A stretch of DNA of 64,000 nt from Rhizobacter sp. OV335 (GTDB lineage Bacteria; Pseudomonadota; Gammaproteobacteria; Burkholderiales; Burkholderiaceae_C): contig NZ_FRCQ01000024.1 of the NCBI RefSeq assembly GCF_900142965.1, positions 1 to 64,000 on the forward strand, read 5' to 3'. Both the position numbers and the translations under genes were made by a program. This document shows positions 44,955-53,198 of the stretch, in pieces. The notes below the pieces were generated by a model. The model saw nothing but the letters and a program-made list of their open reading frames with translations, was not told the DNA's origin and made no database searches. The stretch's first letter is position 1; every line of letters starts with the position of its first letter.

Positions 44955-44985
44955 GCCGGCACCCCAGGGTCGCCAGGGTGCCGGC
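44955..44985 (-). terminator. pqqA-pqqB intercistronic hairpin
   Basis: GCCGGCACCC (44955-44964) pairs perfectly with GGGTGCCGGC (44976-44985), 10 bp with 11-base loop. No T-tract. A stem here is common and explains why pqqA RNA is far more abundant than pqqBCDE. Confidence 0.65.
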
Positions 44986-45003
44986 GAGTACGAAGCGCCG
45001 CGA

Positions 45004-45078
45004 TCAGCGGGCCGTGACGTACATCGTGATTTCGAAGCCGAAGCGGAAATCCGTGGCAGTCGGTGTTTGCCAAACCAT
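45004..45078 (-). CDS. pqqA: PQQ precursor peptide PqqA (24 aa)
   Basis: 24 residues. MVWQTPTATDFRFG, then FEITMYVTAR, with the substrate residues Glu16 and Tyr20 in the required E-x3-Y spacing that becomes PQQ. Strong ribosome site AAGGAGAG 6 bases before the ATG. First gene of pqqABCDE; not detectable by length-limited gene finders. Confidence 0.96.
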   Translation of the reverse strand: MVWQTPTATDFRFGFEITMYVTAR

Positions 45079-45183
45079 GAAGACTCTCCTTGGGTGGACT
45101 CACAGTGCCGGTCGGCAACTGCGGGGGCCTCTGGGTCCCGTCCTGCATGGTGGCGCGCTGCGGGTCATCGGCCCAGTCGGGTG

Positions 45184-45219
45184 ATCATGAATGCGAACTG
45201 GCGATTTTCATGAATCGCC
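45184..45219. promoter_or_regulatory. Repeats in the pqqA-mxaR divergent region
   Basis: TCATGAAT occurs twice (45185, 45208). The second lies inside a perfect inverted repeat GGCGAT-N8-ATCGCC (45200-45219). Both are between the divergent pqqA and mxaR starts and are candidate operator sites. The rest of 45079-45354 shows no clear promoter pair. Confidence 0.4.
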
Positions 45220-45354
45220 GCGGCGGGGGTTTTCCAACTGACAGCTCGCGGGCTTGCCTCTTGCTTCCCAGCCCCGGGCGCAGGCCTTCCATGCCCAGTC
45301 CGTTGCAGGGCTGACGCAGAGTGTCCCGCGTCGAACCACATGGAGACGCAAGGC

Positions 45355-46377
45355 ATGGACCGCAACGATGCGCTGTTGACGGATTGGCGCGAACGCGCGC
45401 TGGCGCTCGAGGCCGCGGTGGGCCAGGCGGTGATCGGGCAGGCCCGGGTGATCCGGCTCGTCAACCTGGCGGTGTTCGCGCGCGGCCACGTGCTGCTGCA
45501 GGGCGACGTCGGCGTCGGCAAGACAACACTGCTGCGCGCGTTCGCGCAGGTGCTCGGCGGCAACTTCGCGCGCACCGAGGGCACGATCGACCTGATGCCC
45601 AACGACCTCGTCTACTACACCTACATCAGCGCCGAGGGCCGGCCGGCGGTGGAGCCGGGGCCGCTGATCCGCCATGGCGAAGACCTGGCGATCTTCTTCT
45701 TCAACGAGATCAACCGCGCGCGGCCGCAGGTGCACTCGCTGCTGCTGCGCGTGATGGCGGAGCGCAGCGTGTCGGCCTTCAACCGCGAGTTCCGGTTCCC
45801 GCACCTGATCGTGTTTGCCGACCGCAACCGCGTCGAGCGCGAAGAGACCTTCGAGATCTCGTCGGCCGCGCGCGACCGCTTCATGATGGAGGTCACCATC
45901 GACGCGCCGGCGAGCGATGACGACCGCCGCGAGCTGATGTTCAACCCGCGCTACCACGACACCGACCGGCTGATGGAAGAGCTGCCGGCGGCGATGCTGA
46001 ACCACCAAGCGCTGAACGAGGTGGCCGAAACGATCCAGCGCAGCGTGCAGGCCTCGCAGGCGCTGCAGGACTACGCGCTCGGGCTGTGGCGTGCGACGGC
46101 CGTGCCGGCGGAGTACGGCGTCAAGGTGTCGGGCCTCGACACCGCGCAGCTGATGCTGGCCGGTGCGAGCCCGCGCGGCATGAGCTACCTGCTGCGGGCG
46201 GCGCGCGTCGCGGCCTGGCTCGATGCGCGCAGCTTCGTCACGCCGGAGGACGTGCAGGCGGTGTTCGTCGAGACCATCGCGCACCGGCTGTGCTACCAGC
46301 CGGTGTACGAGATGCGGCGGCAGGAGATCTCGGGGCCGCTGATGAGCGGGATCCTCGCGAGCGTCGCGGCGCCGTAG
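45355..46377 (+). CDS. mxaR: MoxR-type AAA+ ATPase MxaR
   Basis: 340 residues from ATG 45355, which has GGAG 9 bases upstream; ATG 45340 adds five residues and lacks a site. AAA+ ATPase that, with the von Willebrand proteins encoded next, is thought to activate methanol dehydrogenase (metal insertion). Walker A GDVGVGKTT near 50. The Walker B strand reads IFFFNEINRA, with Asn where Asp is usual. PRGMSYLLRAARVAAW is the sensor-2 region. Divergent from pqqA. Confidence 0.92.
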   Translation: MDRNDALLTDWRERALALEAAVGQAVIGQARVIRLVNLAVFARGHVLLQGDVGVGKTTLLRAFAQVLGGNFARTEGTIDLMPNDLVYYTYISAEGRPAVEPGPLIRHGEDLAIFFFNEINRARPQVHSLLLRVMAERSVSAFNREFRFPHLIVFADRNRVEREETFEISSAARDRFMMEVTIDAPASDDDRRELMFNPRYHDTDRLMEELPAAMLNHQALNEVAETIQRSVQASQALQDYALGLWRATAVPAEYGVKVSGLDTAQLMLAGASPRGMSYLLRAARVAAWLDARSFVTPEDVQAVFVETIAHRLCYQPVYEMRRQEISGPLMSGILASVAAP

Positions 46378-46420
46378 TCACGTCGATGAACATGGGAGAA
46401 CCATCTGGCCGCACGAACCC

Positions 46421-46557
46421 CGTTCGCCCTGAGCTTGTCGAAGGGCCCGATCATCCTGAGCCCGTCGAAGGACCTGAGCTTGTCGAAGGGCCGGCGCGCA
46501 TCGAGCGAGGGCTTCGACAAGCTCAGCCCGGCCCTTCGACAGGCTCAGGGCGAACGG
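46421..46557. repeat. Complex REP cluster between mxaR and mxaS
   Basis: At least five copies of the CTGAGC(C/T)TGTCGAAGG or inverted unit lie between 46421 and 46557, forming long stems with CCTTCGACAGGCTCAGGGCG at the end. It lies 44 bases after mxaR and can fold into strong hairpins, so it may affect mxaS expression. Confidence 0.88.
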
Positions 46558-46612
46558 TTTGGGGGCACGGGCACGGTCAAGTATTCGGATTCGGGTTCCG
46601 TTCGCATCACAC

Positions 46613-46637
46613 CCGTTCGGACTGAGCCTGTCGAAGG
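46613..46637. repeat. Single REP half-unit before mxaS
   Basis: CGTTCGGACTGAGCCTGTCG and AAGG, one arm of the family, ending 25 bases before the mxaS start codon and so close to its translation-initiation region. Confidence 0.8.
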
Positions 46638-46661
46638 CCCCGCGCAACACTCGCTTCACCG

Positions 46662-47525
46662 ATGGCCCGCACCATGACCCCCCCGACCCTCCCCGAGATC
46701 CACTACCGCATCGGCAGTGCGGCGCTCGGCCACTTCCCGGGCCACCACCGCAGCCGGCGCGGCGACAGCGGCTTCGAGTTTCGCGGCCACGCCTCGCTGC
46801 TCGACGCGCCCGATCCGCGCCGGCTCGACCTGCATGCCAGCCTGCGCGATCCGTTCGGCCAGTGGTCGGTGCGCGTCTACAGCCAGCGCAAGTCGATCCC
46901 CGTCGCGGTCGTCGCCGACCTGTCGGCCTCGATGGGTTTCGCCGGTGCGCAGGCCCGGCTCGCCGTGCTGGCGGATTTCGTCGACAGCCTCGCGTGGTCG
47001 GCCTGGCGCACCGGCGACAGCTTCGGCTTCATCGCCTGCGACGAGCAGGTGCGCACCGACCTGCTGCTGCCGCAAAGCCGCTCGCGCGCCGCGGCCGGCG
47101 AGCTGACGCGCACGCTGCGCAGCCTGCAACCCACCGGCCATTCGGCGCACGGCCTGCATCACGCGCACCGCCACCTGCCGCAACGCCGTTCGCTGGTGTT
47201 CCTGCTGTCCGATTTCCATTGGCCCGTCGACGAGGTGCAGACGGTGCTCGCGAGCTTGGCCCACCATGACCTGGTGCCGGTGGTGCTGTGGGATCCGCAA
47301 GAGTTCAGCCTGAGCGCGCCGCGCGGCCTGGCCCCGGTGCTCGACCCCGAGAGCGGCCGCCAACGCCTCGTGTGGTGGCGCCCCGCGCTGCGCGAGCAGT
47401 GGCGCACGCAGCAGGCGCAGCGGCACGAGGCGCTGCTGCGGGTGTTCCGCGCGCAGCGGCTGAGCCCCTTGTTCATCGAAGGCGCCTTCGATGCCGACAC
47501 GGTGACGCGGCACTTCCATGCGTGA
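46662..47525 (+). CDS. mxaS: MxaS-like DUF58 / von Willebrand protein
   Basis: 287 residues (ATG 46662; ATG 46674 also possible, neither with a ribosome site). DUF58 N-terminal FRGHASLLDAPDPRRLDLHASLRDPFG and a vWA metal site VVADLSASMG (DxSxS). Cytoplasmic partner of MoxR ATPases. The REP half-unit lies just upstream. Overlaps mxaA by 8 bases. Confidence 0.9.
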   Translation: MARTMTPPTLPEIHYRIGSAALGHFPGHHRSRRGDSGFEFRGHASLLDAPDPRRLDLHASLRDPFGQWSVRVYSQRKSIPVAVVADLSASMGFAGAQARLAVLADFVDSLAWSAWRTGDSFGFIACDEQVRTDLLLPQSRSRAAAGELTRTLRSLQPTGHSAHGLHHAHRHLPQRRSLVFLLSDFHWPVDEVQTVLASLAHHDLVPVVLWDPQEFSLSAPRGLAPVLDPESGRQRLVWWRPALREQWRTQQAQRHEALLRVFRAQRLSPLFIEGAFDADTVTRHFHA

Positions 47526-48420
47526 ACGCCTGGTCACCCTCGCGTTGATCGCCTGCAGCGGCCCGGTGCTCGCTGCACCCGACACGCTGCACGCCAGCAC
47601 CGTCGAGCCGCGCGCGTTCGGCTACCACGTCGGCGACACCGTCGAGCGCGAGCTGATCGTCCACATCCCCGACGGCTTCGAGCTCGACGAGGCCTCGCTG
47701 CCGCGCCCCGGCGCGCGCGGCAAGGCGCTGGAGCTGCAGGGCGTGTCGCAGCACAGCACCGCCGACGCCGGCGGCACCCGCCTGACGCTGCAGCTGCGCT
47801 ACCAGGTGTTCATGGCGCCCGCCGAGGTGCGCACGCTGGAGATCGCGCCGTTCTCGCTCGGCTTCAAGGGCGAGGGACGCGAGCAGTCGCTGCGCGTCGA
47901 CGCCTGGCCGGTGACGGTGTCGCCGCTGGTGCCGCTCGAGGTCTCGCCACGCGAAGGCCTGGGCGAGTTGCGGCCCGACCTGCCGCCGCCGCTGATCGAC
48001 ACCCGCGCCGCGCAACACCGCCTGCTGGCCTATGGCGCGGTGCTGCTGCTGTGCCTGGCCTGGCTCGCGCAGGTCTACCTCGCGCTGCCGTGGTGGTCGC
48101 GGCGCAAGCGGCCGTTCGCGAGCGCATGGCGGCAGCTGAACCACCTGCCGCCGGACAGCCCGGCGCCCGCGCGGCGGGCCGCGTTCCAGCGCCTGCACGA
48201 GGCACTGAACCTGACGGCCGGCGAAGTGGTGTTCGAGCACGGCGTCGACCGCTTCGTCGCGGCACAGCCGCGCTATGCCACGTTGCGCGACGAGCTGCTG
48301 GCGTTCTTCCGCCAATCGCGGCACGAGTTCTTCGCCGATGCCCCGCCGGCGGCGAACGACGGCCGCTGGCTGGTCGAGTTCTGCCGCAAGTGCCGCGATG
48401 CCGAGCGAGGCGCGGCGTGA
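47518..48420 (+). CDS. mxaA: MxaA-like membrane-anchored protein
   Basis: 300 residues. Signal peptide (MRERLVTLALIACSGPVLAAP), a periplasmic beta-rich domain (about 20-160), one membrane helix (LLAYGAVLLLCLAWLAQVYLAL, about 170-190) and a cytoplasmic tail with WWSRRKRPF and a C-terminal Cys pair. MxaA is needed for calcium insertion into methanol dehydrogenase. Overlaps mxaS by 8 and mxaC by 4 bases. Confidence 0.86.
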   Translation: MRERLVTLALIACSGPVLAAPDTLHASTVEPRAFGYHVGDTVERELIVHIPDGFELDEASLPRPGARGKALELQGVSQHSTADAGGTRLTLQLRYQVFMAPAEVRTLEIAPFSLGFKGEGREQSLRVDAWPVTVSPLVPLEVSPREGLGELRPDLPPPLIDTRAAQHRLLAYGAVLLLCLAWLAQVYLALPWWSRRKRPFASAWRQLNHLPPDSPAPARRAAFQRLHEALNLTAGEVVFEHGVDRFVAAQPRYATLRDELLAFFRQSRHEFFADAPPAANDGRWLVEFCRKCRDAERGAA

Positions 48421-49469
48421 TCCATTTCGACACGCCGTGGCTGCTGGTGCTGCTGCCGCTGGCGCTGTGGCCGTGGTGGGCGCGCGCCGCGCACCCGGTG
48501 CGCAATGCCTGGGTCACGCTGATGCCGCGCGACCGCGCGTCCGACACGCTGCAGCGCCTGCTGAAGGGCGCCGCGGTGCTCGCGCTCGCGCTGCTGGTGC
48601 TGGCGATGGCCGGGCCGTACCGGCCGGAGTACACGGTGGAGCGCGTCGGCCAGGGCGCCGAGATCGTCGTGGTGCTCGACCGCAGCCGCAGCATGGACCA
48701 GGGCTTCGCGGGAGCCCGCCTCGCGGCCGGCACGGCCAAGCCGCGCGGCACCGGCCCCGAGGCGCTCGACTACTACATGAGCCTGTCGCCGGGCCGCTCG
48801 CGCGACGCCAAGGGCAAGGTTGCACGCCGCTTGCTGTCGGAGTTCGCGGCCGGCCGGCCCGACGACCGCTTCGGCATGGTGGTGTTCAGCACATTGCCGA
48901 TGCGCGTGCTCGAGTTCACGCAGAAGAACGAGGTGGTGCAGGCCGCGATCGCCGCCGGCGAGATCGGGCGCGGCCTGTCGGAGACCAACATCGGCCTGGC
49001 GCTGCTGGAGGCGCTGTCGTTCTTCGACGACCGGCCCTACACCGGGTCGCGCATCGTGATGCTGGTGTCCGACGGCGGCGACCACCTCGACCCGGCAACG
49101 CAGGAGCGCATCGCGTTCGCCGCGCGCAAGCAGCGCACCGCCATCAACTGGTTCTACCTGCGCTCGGCCAACAGCCCCGGCCTGAACGCCGAAGCGGGCG
49201 ACCCGCTCGGCGCGGCCGACACGGTGCCCGAGCACCAGCTGCACCGCTTCTTCCAGTCGCTCGGCACGCCGTACCGCGCCTACGAGGCCGACAACGACAA
49301 GGCCTTGCAGGCCGCCATCGACGACGTGAACCGGCTGGAGAACATGCCGATCACCTACCTCGACACCGTGCCGCGGCGCGACCTGTCGCCCTGGGGCCAT
49401 GCGATCGCGCTGCTGTGCGTGCTGCTGCTGTGGGGCGCGCAGGCGCTGGAGATCCGGCGATGGGCGTGA
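48417..49469 (+). CDS. mxaC: MxaC-like von Willebrand factor A protein
   Basis: 350 residues from GTG 48417, overlapping the mxaA stop. Two N-terminal membrane helices (LLVLLPLALWPWWA and LLKGAAVLALALLVLAMAG), a vWA domain with MIDAS VVLDRSRSMDQG and SDGGDHLDPATQ, and a C-terminal helix (ALLCVLLLWGAQAL). The domain faces the periplasm if topology follows the family. Confidence 0.88.
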   Translation: MIHFDTPWLLVLLPLALWPWWARAAHPVRNAWVTLMPRDRASDTLQRLLKGAAVLALALLVLAMAGPYRPEYTVERVGQGAEIVVVLDRSRSMDQGFAGARLAAGTAKPRGTGPEALDYYMSLSPGRSRDAKGKVARRLLSEFAAGRPDDRFGMVVFSTLPMRVLEFTQKNEVVQAAIAAGEIGRGLSETNIGLALLEALSFFDDRPYTGSRIVMLVSDGGDHLDPATQERIAFAARKQRTAINWFYLRSANSPGLNAEAGDPLGAADTVPEHQLHRFFQSLGTPYRAYEADNDKALQAAIDDVNRLENMPITYLDTVPRRDLSPWGHAIALLCVLLLWGAQALEIRRWA

Positions 49470-50005
49470 ACACGCGGCGGCGCACGCGCATCGTGCTGGG
49501 GGTGCTGATAGTCGTTGCAGTGGCGGCACTCGCCGACGGCATGCACCTGTGGCGGCTGCATCGCTGGAACGCGGCCATCGCGGCCGACCCGCCGGTGGCC
49601 GTCGGCAACCCGCCGCCCGCCGAGTTGCAGTTCGCGCTGGCCCATGCGCAGGCCGCGAGCGGCGCCACCGACGAGGCCTTGAAGCGCTACCGCGCGCTGC
49701 AAGGCGACACGCCGCTCGGCCAGGCGGCGCGCTACAACAGCGCGAACCTGCTGATGCGCCAGGCCATCGAGGTGCGCGGCGGCGCGCAGCCGGGGCTCGC
49801 GATCCCGCTGCTGGAGCTGGCCAAGGAGGGCTACCGCGAGGTGCTGCGCAACGACCCCGGGCAATGGGATGCGCGCTACAACCTCGAACGCGCGCAGCGC
49901 CTGCTGCCCGACCCCGATGAGTCGCTGGCCGCGCCCGCCGACGGCCGGCGCGATGCCGAGCGCGCCGTCACGACGATGCGCGGCTACTCGCCGGGCCTGC
50001 CATGA
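49460..50005 (+). CDS. mxaK: MxaK-like membrane protein
   Basis: 181 residues. N-terminal helix (RIVLGVLIVVAVAALADGM), then a TPR-like helical part (ELQFALAHAQAASGATDEALKRYRALQ, ARYNSANLLMRQA, WDARYNLERAQRLLP). Small partner of MxaC and MxaL. Overlaps mxaC by 10 and mxaL by 4 bases. Confidence 0.85.
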   Translation: MGVNTRRRTRIVLGVLIVVAVAALADGMHLWRLHRWNAAIAADPPVAVGNPPPAELQFALAHAQAASGATDEALKRYRALQGDTPLGQAARYNSANLLMRQAIEVRGGAQPGLAIPLLELAKEGYREVLRNDPGQWDARYNLERAQRLLPDPDESLAAPADGRRDAERAVTTMRGYSPGLP

Positions 50006-51036
50006 AGGCGGTCGCGTGGCTGCGCGCGTCGTGGCGCGGCCGGCGCGACGCCTGGCTGCTGGCGCTGGCGGCCCTCGCGCTGGCCGCGACCTTCCTGAAC
50101 CCCGGCTTGCGCATCGAGCGCCGGCTGTTCGAGCACGTGGTGGTGCTCGACATCACGCAGAGCATGAACGTGACCGACCAGGTGCTGGCCGGCAAGCCGG
50201 CGTCGCGCCTCGCGTTCGCGAAGGAGGCGCTGCGCCAGGGCCTGCTCGAGCTGCCCTGCGGCTCCAAGGTCGGCTGGGCGGTGTTCACCGAATACCGCTC
50301 GTTCCTGCTGCTCGCGCCGGTGGAGGTGTGCGCCAACCTGGGCGAGCTGCGCGCGACGCTCGCGCGCATCGACGGCCGCATGGCCTGGTCGGGCAACAGC
50401 GAGGTGTCGAAGGGCCTGCACAGCGCCATCGGCATCGCGCGCGACCTGCCCGGCAAGCCGTCGCTGGTGTTCATCACCGACGGCCAGGAGGCCCCGCCGC
50501 TGAACCCGCAGTACCGCCCGGCGTTCGACGACAAGCCGGGCGAGGTGCCGGGGCTGCTGGTCGGGGTCGGCGAGTTGCTGGCGTCGCCGATCCCGAAGAC
50601 CGATCCGCTCGGGCGGCCGCTCGGCGTCTGGCGTGCGGACGAGGTGATGCAGACGGACATGCGCCGCCAGGGCCGTGGCGCGAGCGTCAGCGGCGAGGCG
50701 CTGGCGGACGATGGCGCCGGCCCGGCGGTGGCAGGACTGGGAGCGACGCCGGGCACCGAGCACCTGTCGGCCTTGCGCGAGGGCTACCTGCGGCTGCTTG
50801 CGAGCGAACGCGGCTTGCGCTTCCATCGGCTGCAGACGGCGCCGGGCTTCTCGGAGGCGCTGACCGACCCGGCGCTCGCGAAGCCGGTAGTCGCGCGGGC
50901 CGATGGGCGGGTCGCGCTGGCGGCGCTGGCGTTCCTGTTGCTTCTGTTGCGCAACGCGTGGCCGGCGGCGCAGCGGATGCGTCAGGCGCTGCGGAAGAAG
51001 CGGTCGGCTGCGGCGAGCGCGGTGGCATCGGACTGA
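50002..51036 (+). CDS. mxaL: MxaL-like von Willebrand factor A protein
   Basis: 344 residues. N-terminal helix (WLLALAALALAATFLNPG), vWA domain with MIDAS VVLDITQSMN (DxTxS) and VFITDGQEAPPLN, and a C-terminal helix ending in a basic tail. Last gene of mxaRSACKL. Its last 55 bases overlap the convergent FMN-reductase gene; both ends are well supported. Confidence 0.87.
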   Translation: MKAVAWLRASWRGRRDAWLLALAALALAATFLNPGLRIERRLFEHVVVLDITQSMNVTDQVLAGKPASRLAFAKEALRQGLLELPCGSKVGWAVFTEYRSFLLLAPVEVCANLGELRATLARIDGRMAWSGNSEVSKGLHSAIGIARDLPGKPSLVFITDGQEAPPLNPQYRPAFDDKPGEVPGLLVGVGELLASPIPKTDPLGRPLGVWRADEVMQTDMRRQGRGASVSGEALADDGAGPAVAGLGATPGTEHLSALREGYLRLLASERGLRFHRLQTAPGFSEALTDPALAKPVVARADGRVALAALAFLLLLLRNAWPAAQRMRQALRKKRSAAASAVASD

Positions 51037-51536
51037 ACCGTGCCCGGCGGGCCGCCCTTGCCCCACAGCGCGCCGTCGAACGGCATCGACAGGAAGGCGG
51101 CGCACAACTGTGCGGAGTCGATCATCGGTTGCGCCTTCGCGCGATCGCCGCTGGTCGTCACGAGGTGCATGCGCTTTCTGGCCATCTCGGCCTTGAACGG
51201 CAGGCCCTCGATGCGCAGCCAGGCGCTCCAGTGGTCGAGGTAGGTCTTCAGCGAGCTCGGGAAGCTGTACCAGTAGACGGGCGACACCAGGACGAGATCG
51301 GTGCAGCCCATCGTCGCGTCGAGCAGCGTGCGCAGGTGGCCGTCGTCGGGCCACGGGTAGGTGCCGACGGTGTGGCGCTGGTCGGTGAATGGCTGGACCG
51401 GCATGTGCGCGAGGTGCAGCCAGGTCTGCGTGGTGTCGGCGGGCAGGCTCTCGGCGGCGCGCCGGGCGAGCCATTCGGTGTTGCCGACGTGGCCGGGCTC
51501 GCGGGTGGAGGCGACGATGAAGAGGAAGTGGGACAT
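50982..51536 (-). CDS. NAD(P)H-dependent FMN reductase / flavodoxin-fold oxidoreductase
   Basis: 184 residues from ATG 51536. Flavodoxin fold: FLFIVASTREPGHVGNTEWLARRA for the FMN phosphate, DLVLVSPVYWYSFPSSLKTYLDH for the isoalloxazine loop and VTTSGDRAKAQP. Longer frame to 51632 is rejected. Convergent with mxaL with a 55-base overlap. Role in methylotrophy not evident. Confidence 0.85.
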   Translation of the reverse strand: MSHFLFIVASTREPGHVGNTEWLARRAAESLPADTTQTWLHLAHMPVQPFTDQRHTVGTYPWPDDGHLRTLLDATMGCTDLVLVSPVYWYSFPSSLKTYLDHWSAWLRIEGLPFKAEMARKRMHLVTTSGDRAKAQPMIDSAQLCAAFLSMPFDGALWGKGGPPGTVQSDATALAAADRFFRSA

Positions 51537-51643
51537 GGGCGGGTGGCGGCAACGAATGAAACGCACGCAGTGTTCCATGAAGTCTGGCTGAAGCACGCGG
51601 CAACGACACTGGCCTTCCACCCGACATGCCACTGGAGTTCTCG

Positions 51644-51952
51644 ATGCCCCGCTACGTTGCCCACCCCCTGTTCTGTTTCGCGCTCGTGCTGGGTGCCTTG
51701 ATCGGAGCGCCGGCCGCCCAGGCCCAGGCCGTCGATGCGGTCGTCGTGAACGAGTACGACGTCTTCGTCGATCCGCCGACCGCCTTCGCGTTCATCAAGC
51801 TGCCGACCGGCTGGAAGTTCATCGGCAAGCTCGATGCCGCGCAACTGCGCCAGCTGCCGCCTGGAACGCTGACGTCGCTGCTGCCGGCGGATGAAGAAGC
51901 GACGCGGCTCGCGGCCGGTTCGAAGCCGGTGTCGGTGAAGCGCAAGAGCTGA
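51644..51952 (+). CDS. Small exported protein, unknown function
   Basis: 102 residues from ATG 51644, GGAG 6 bases upstream (ATG 51626 lacks one). Signal peptide (LFCFALVLGALIGAPAAQAQA), then a short acidic mature part with EYDVFVDPPTAFAFIKLPTGWKFIG-type sequence and a basic C terminus. No Cys in the mature part. No family recognised. The 107 bases between this and the divergent reductase hold nothing clear. Followed at once by a REP array. Confidence 0.7.
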   Translation: MPRYVAHPLFCFALVLGALIGAPAAQAQAVDAVVVNEYDVFVDPPTAFAFIKLPTGWKFIGKLDAAQLRQLPPGTLTSLLPADEEATRLAAGSKPVSVKRKS

Positions 51953-51964
51953 CGCGCACAGCTC

Positions 51965-52300
51965 CGTTCGGGCTGAGCCTGTCGAAGACCTGGCTCGATG
52001 CACGCAGACCCTTCGACAAGCTCAGGGCGAACGGTTTGCCCCCTCCGTTCGGGCTGAGCTTGTCGAAGCCCCGGCTCGATGCACGCAGACCCTTCGACAA
52101 GCTCAGGGCAGCCCTTCGACAGGCTCAGGGCGAACGGTTTGCCCCCTCCGTTCGGGCTGAGCTTGTCGAAGCCCCGGCTCGATGCACACAGCCCCTTCGA
52201 CAAACTCAGGGCGAACGGTTTGCCCCCCTCCGTTCGGGCTGAGCCTGTCGAAGACCCGGCTCGATGCACACAGACCCTTCGACAGGCTCAGGGCGAACGG
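51965..52300. repeat. Tandem REP array (four units of about 81-103 bp)
   Basis: Four repeats start with CGTTCGGGCTGAGC at 51965, 52046, 52149 and 52231. Each unit has two inverted arms (TGTCGAAG and CTTCGACA(A/G)(A/G)CTCAGGGCG) with a conserved GGCTCGATGCAC spacer; the second unit has an extra arm. It fills nearly all of the 391-base gap between the small exported protein and the pentapeptide-repeat gene. Confidence 0.92.
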
Positions 52301-52343
52301 GGTTTCTTTGCAACGGCCTGGTCCCTCCAAGGACCTCTTGGGC

Positions 52344-53117
52344 TCACGGCGACCGGCTTTTTCGGGCCAAGCCCTTCGCGCTGTCCAAGCCTTTCACGTC
52401 GGTCAGCACGATGTCATCGAGCACCGCATCGGTGAAATCAGCGCCGGTGACATCGGCCCCGCGCAGATCGGCGCCGGCCATCTTCGCGTTGAAGAAATTC
52501 ACGCCGCGCAGGTTGGCGTTGACCAGCTTCGCGAACGACATCAGCGAGCGGTTCAGGTCCGCCCCTTCGAGGTCGGCCTCGCTCAGGTCGGCGCCCGACA
52601 GGTCGGTGCGCATCTGCCCCATGCCCTGGTTCTTGATGTTGACGCCGAGGTTGGTCCCGACCAGCTTCGCGCGGCGCAGGTCGACCCCCGGAAAATCGGC
52701 GATGACGCGCGCCCCGCTCAGGTCGGCACCGGCGAACGTGGGCGGCTTCTTCACCTCGCCACCCAGCACCACCACGCTGAGCAGGCTGCTGCCCACCAGC
52801 GTGGCGCCGCTGAAGTCGGTGCCCATCAGCCACGCGCCGTTCAGGTTGGCGCGCGTCAGGTCGCAACCGTTGAAGCGGCTCAGCACCAGCTTCGACGCGA
52901 ACAGGCTGGCGCCCACAAGCCGCGCCTGGCGGAAATCGACGCGGCTCAGGTCGAGGTCAGACAAGTCCTGACCCGACAGGTCGGCCGGCTGCTGCGCCGT
53001 GGCAGCGGCCAGCCGCTCGCGCACCTGCTCAACGGTGAGAGGCGCGGCCTGCGCGCCACGGCTGCTCATGCCGAGCAGCGCGGACGCGATGCCGATGTTC
53101 CAGACCCTTCTGCGCAT
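52344..53117 (-). CDS. Exported pentapeptide-repeat protein
   Basis: 257 residues from ATG 53117. Signal peptide (RVWNIGIASALLGMSSRGAQAAP), then many A(D/N)LxG-type pentapeptides: LSGQDLSDLDLSRVDF, ADLSGARV, TDLSGADLSEADLEGADLN, ADLRGADVTGADFTDAVL. Forms a right-handed quadrilateral beta-helix. An insertion breaks the repeat near SVVVLGGEVKKPPT. Secreted, ligand unknown; divergent from the pterin dehydratase gene. Confidence 0.88.
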   Translation of the reverse strand: MRRRVWNIGIASALLGMSSRGAQAAPLTVEQVRERLAAATAQQPADLSGQDLSDLDLSRVDFRQARLVGASLFASKLVLSRFNGCDLTRANLNGAWLMGTDFSGATLVGSSLLSVVVLGGEVKKPPTFAGADLSGARVIADFPGVDLRRAKLVGTNLGVNIKNQGMGQMRTDLSGADLSEADLEGADLNRSLMSFAKLVNANLRGVNFFNAKMAGADLRGADVTGADFTDAVLDDIVLTDVKGLDSAKGLARKSRSP

Positions 53118-53198
53118 GGTGTTGGCTCCCGCGGAGCGATGATGCTGTGCGGTGCCGCGCAAAAGATCAAGGCCGTCAACCCTGCCGAGGAGACCGAC

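Noticed and set aside
51965-52300. Regular repeats resembling a CRISPR array
   Set aside because: The sequence between repeats is conserved rather than unique, units are 81-103 bp, and no cas genes are near. It is a REP array.
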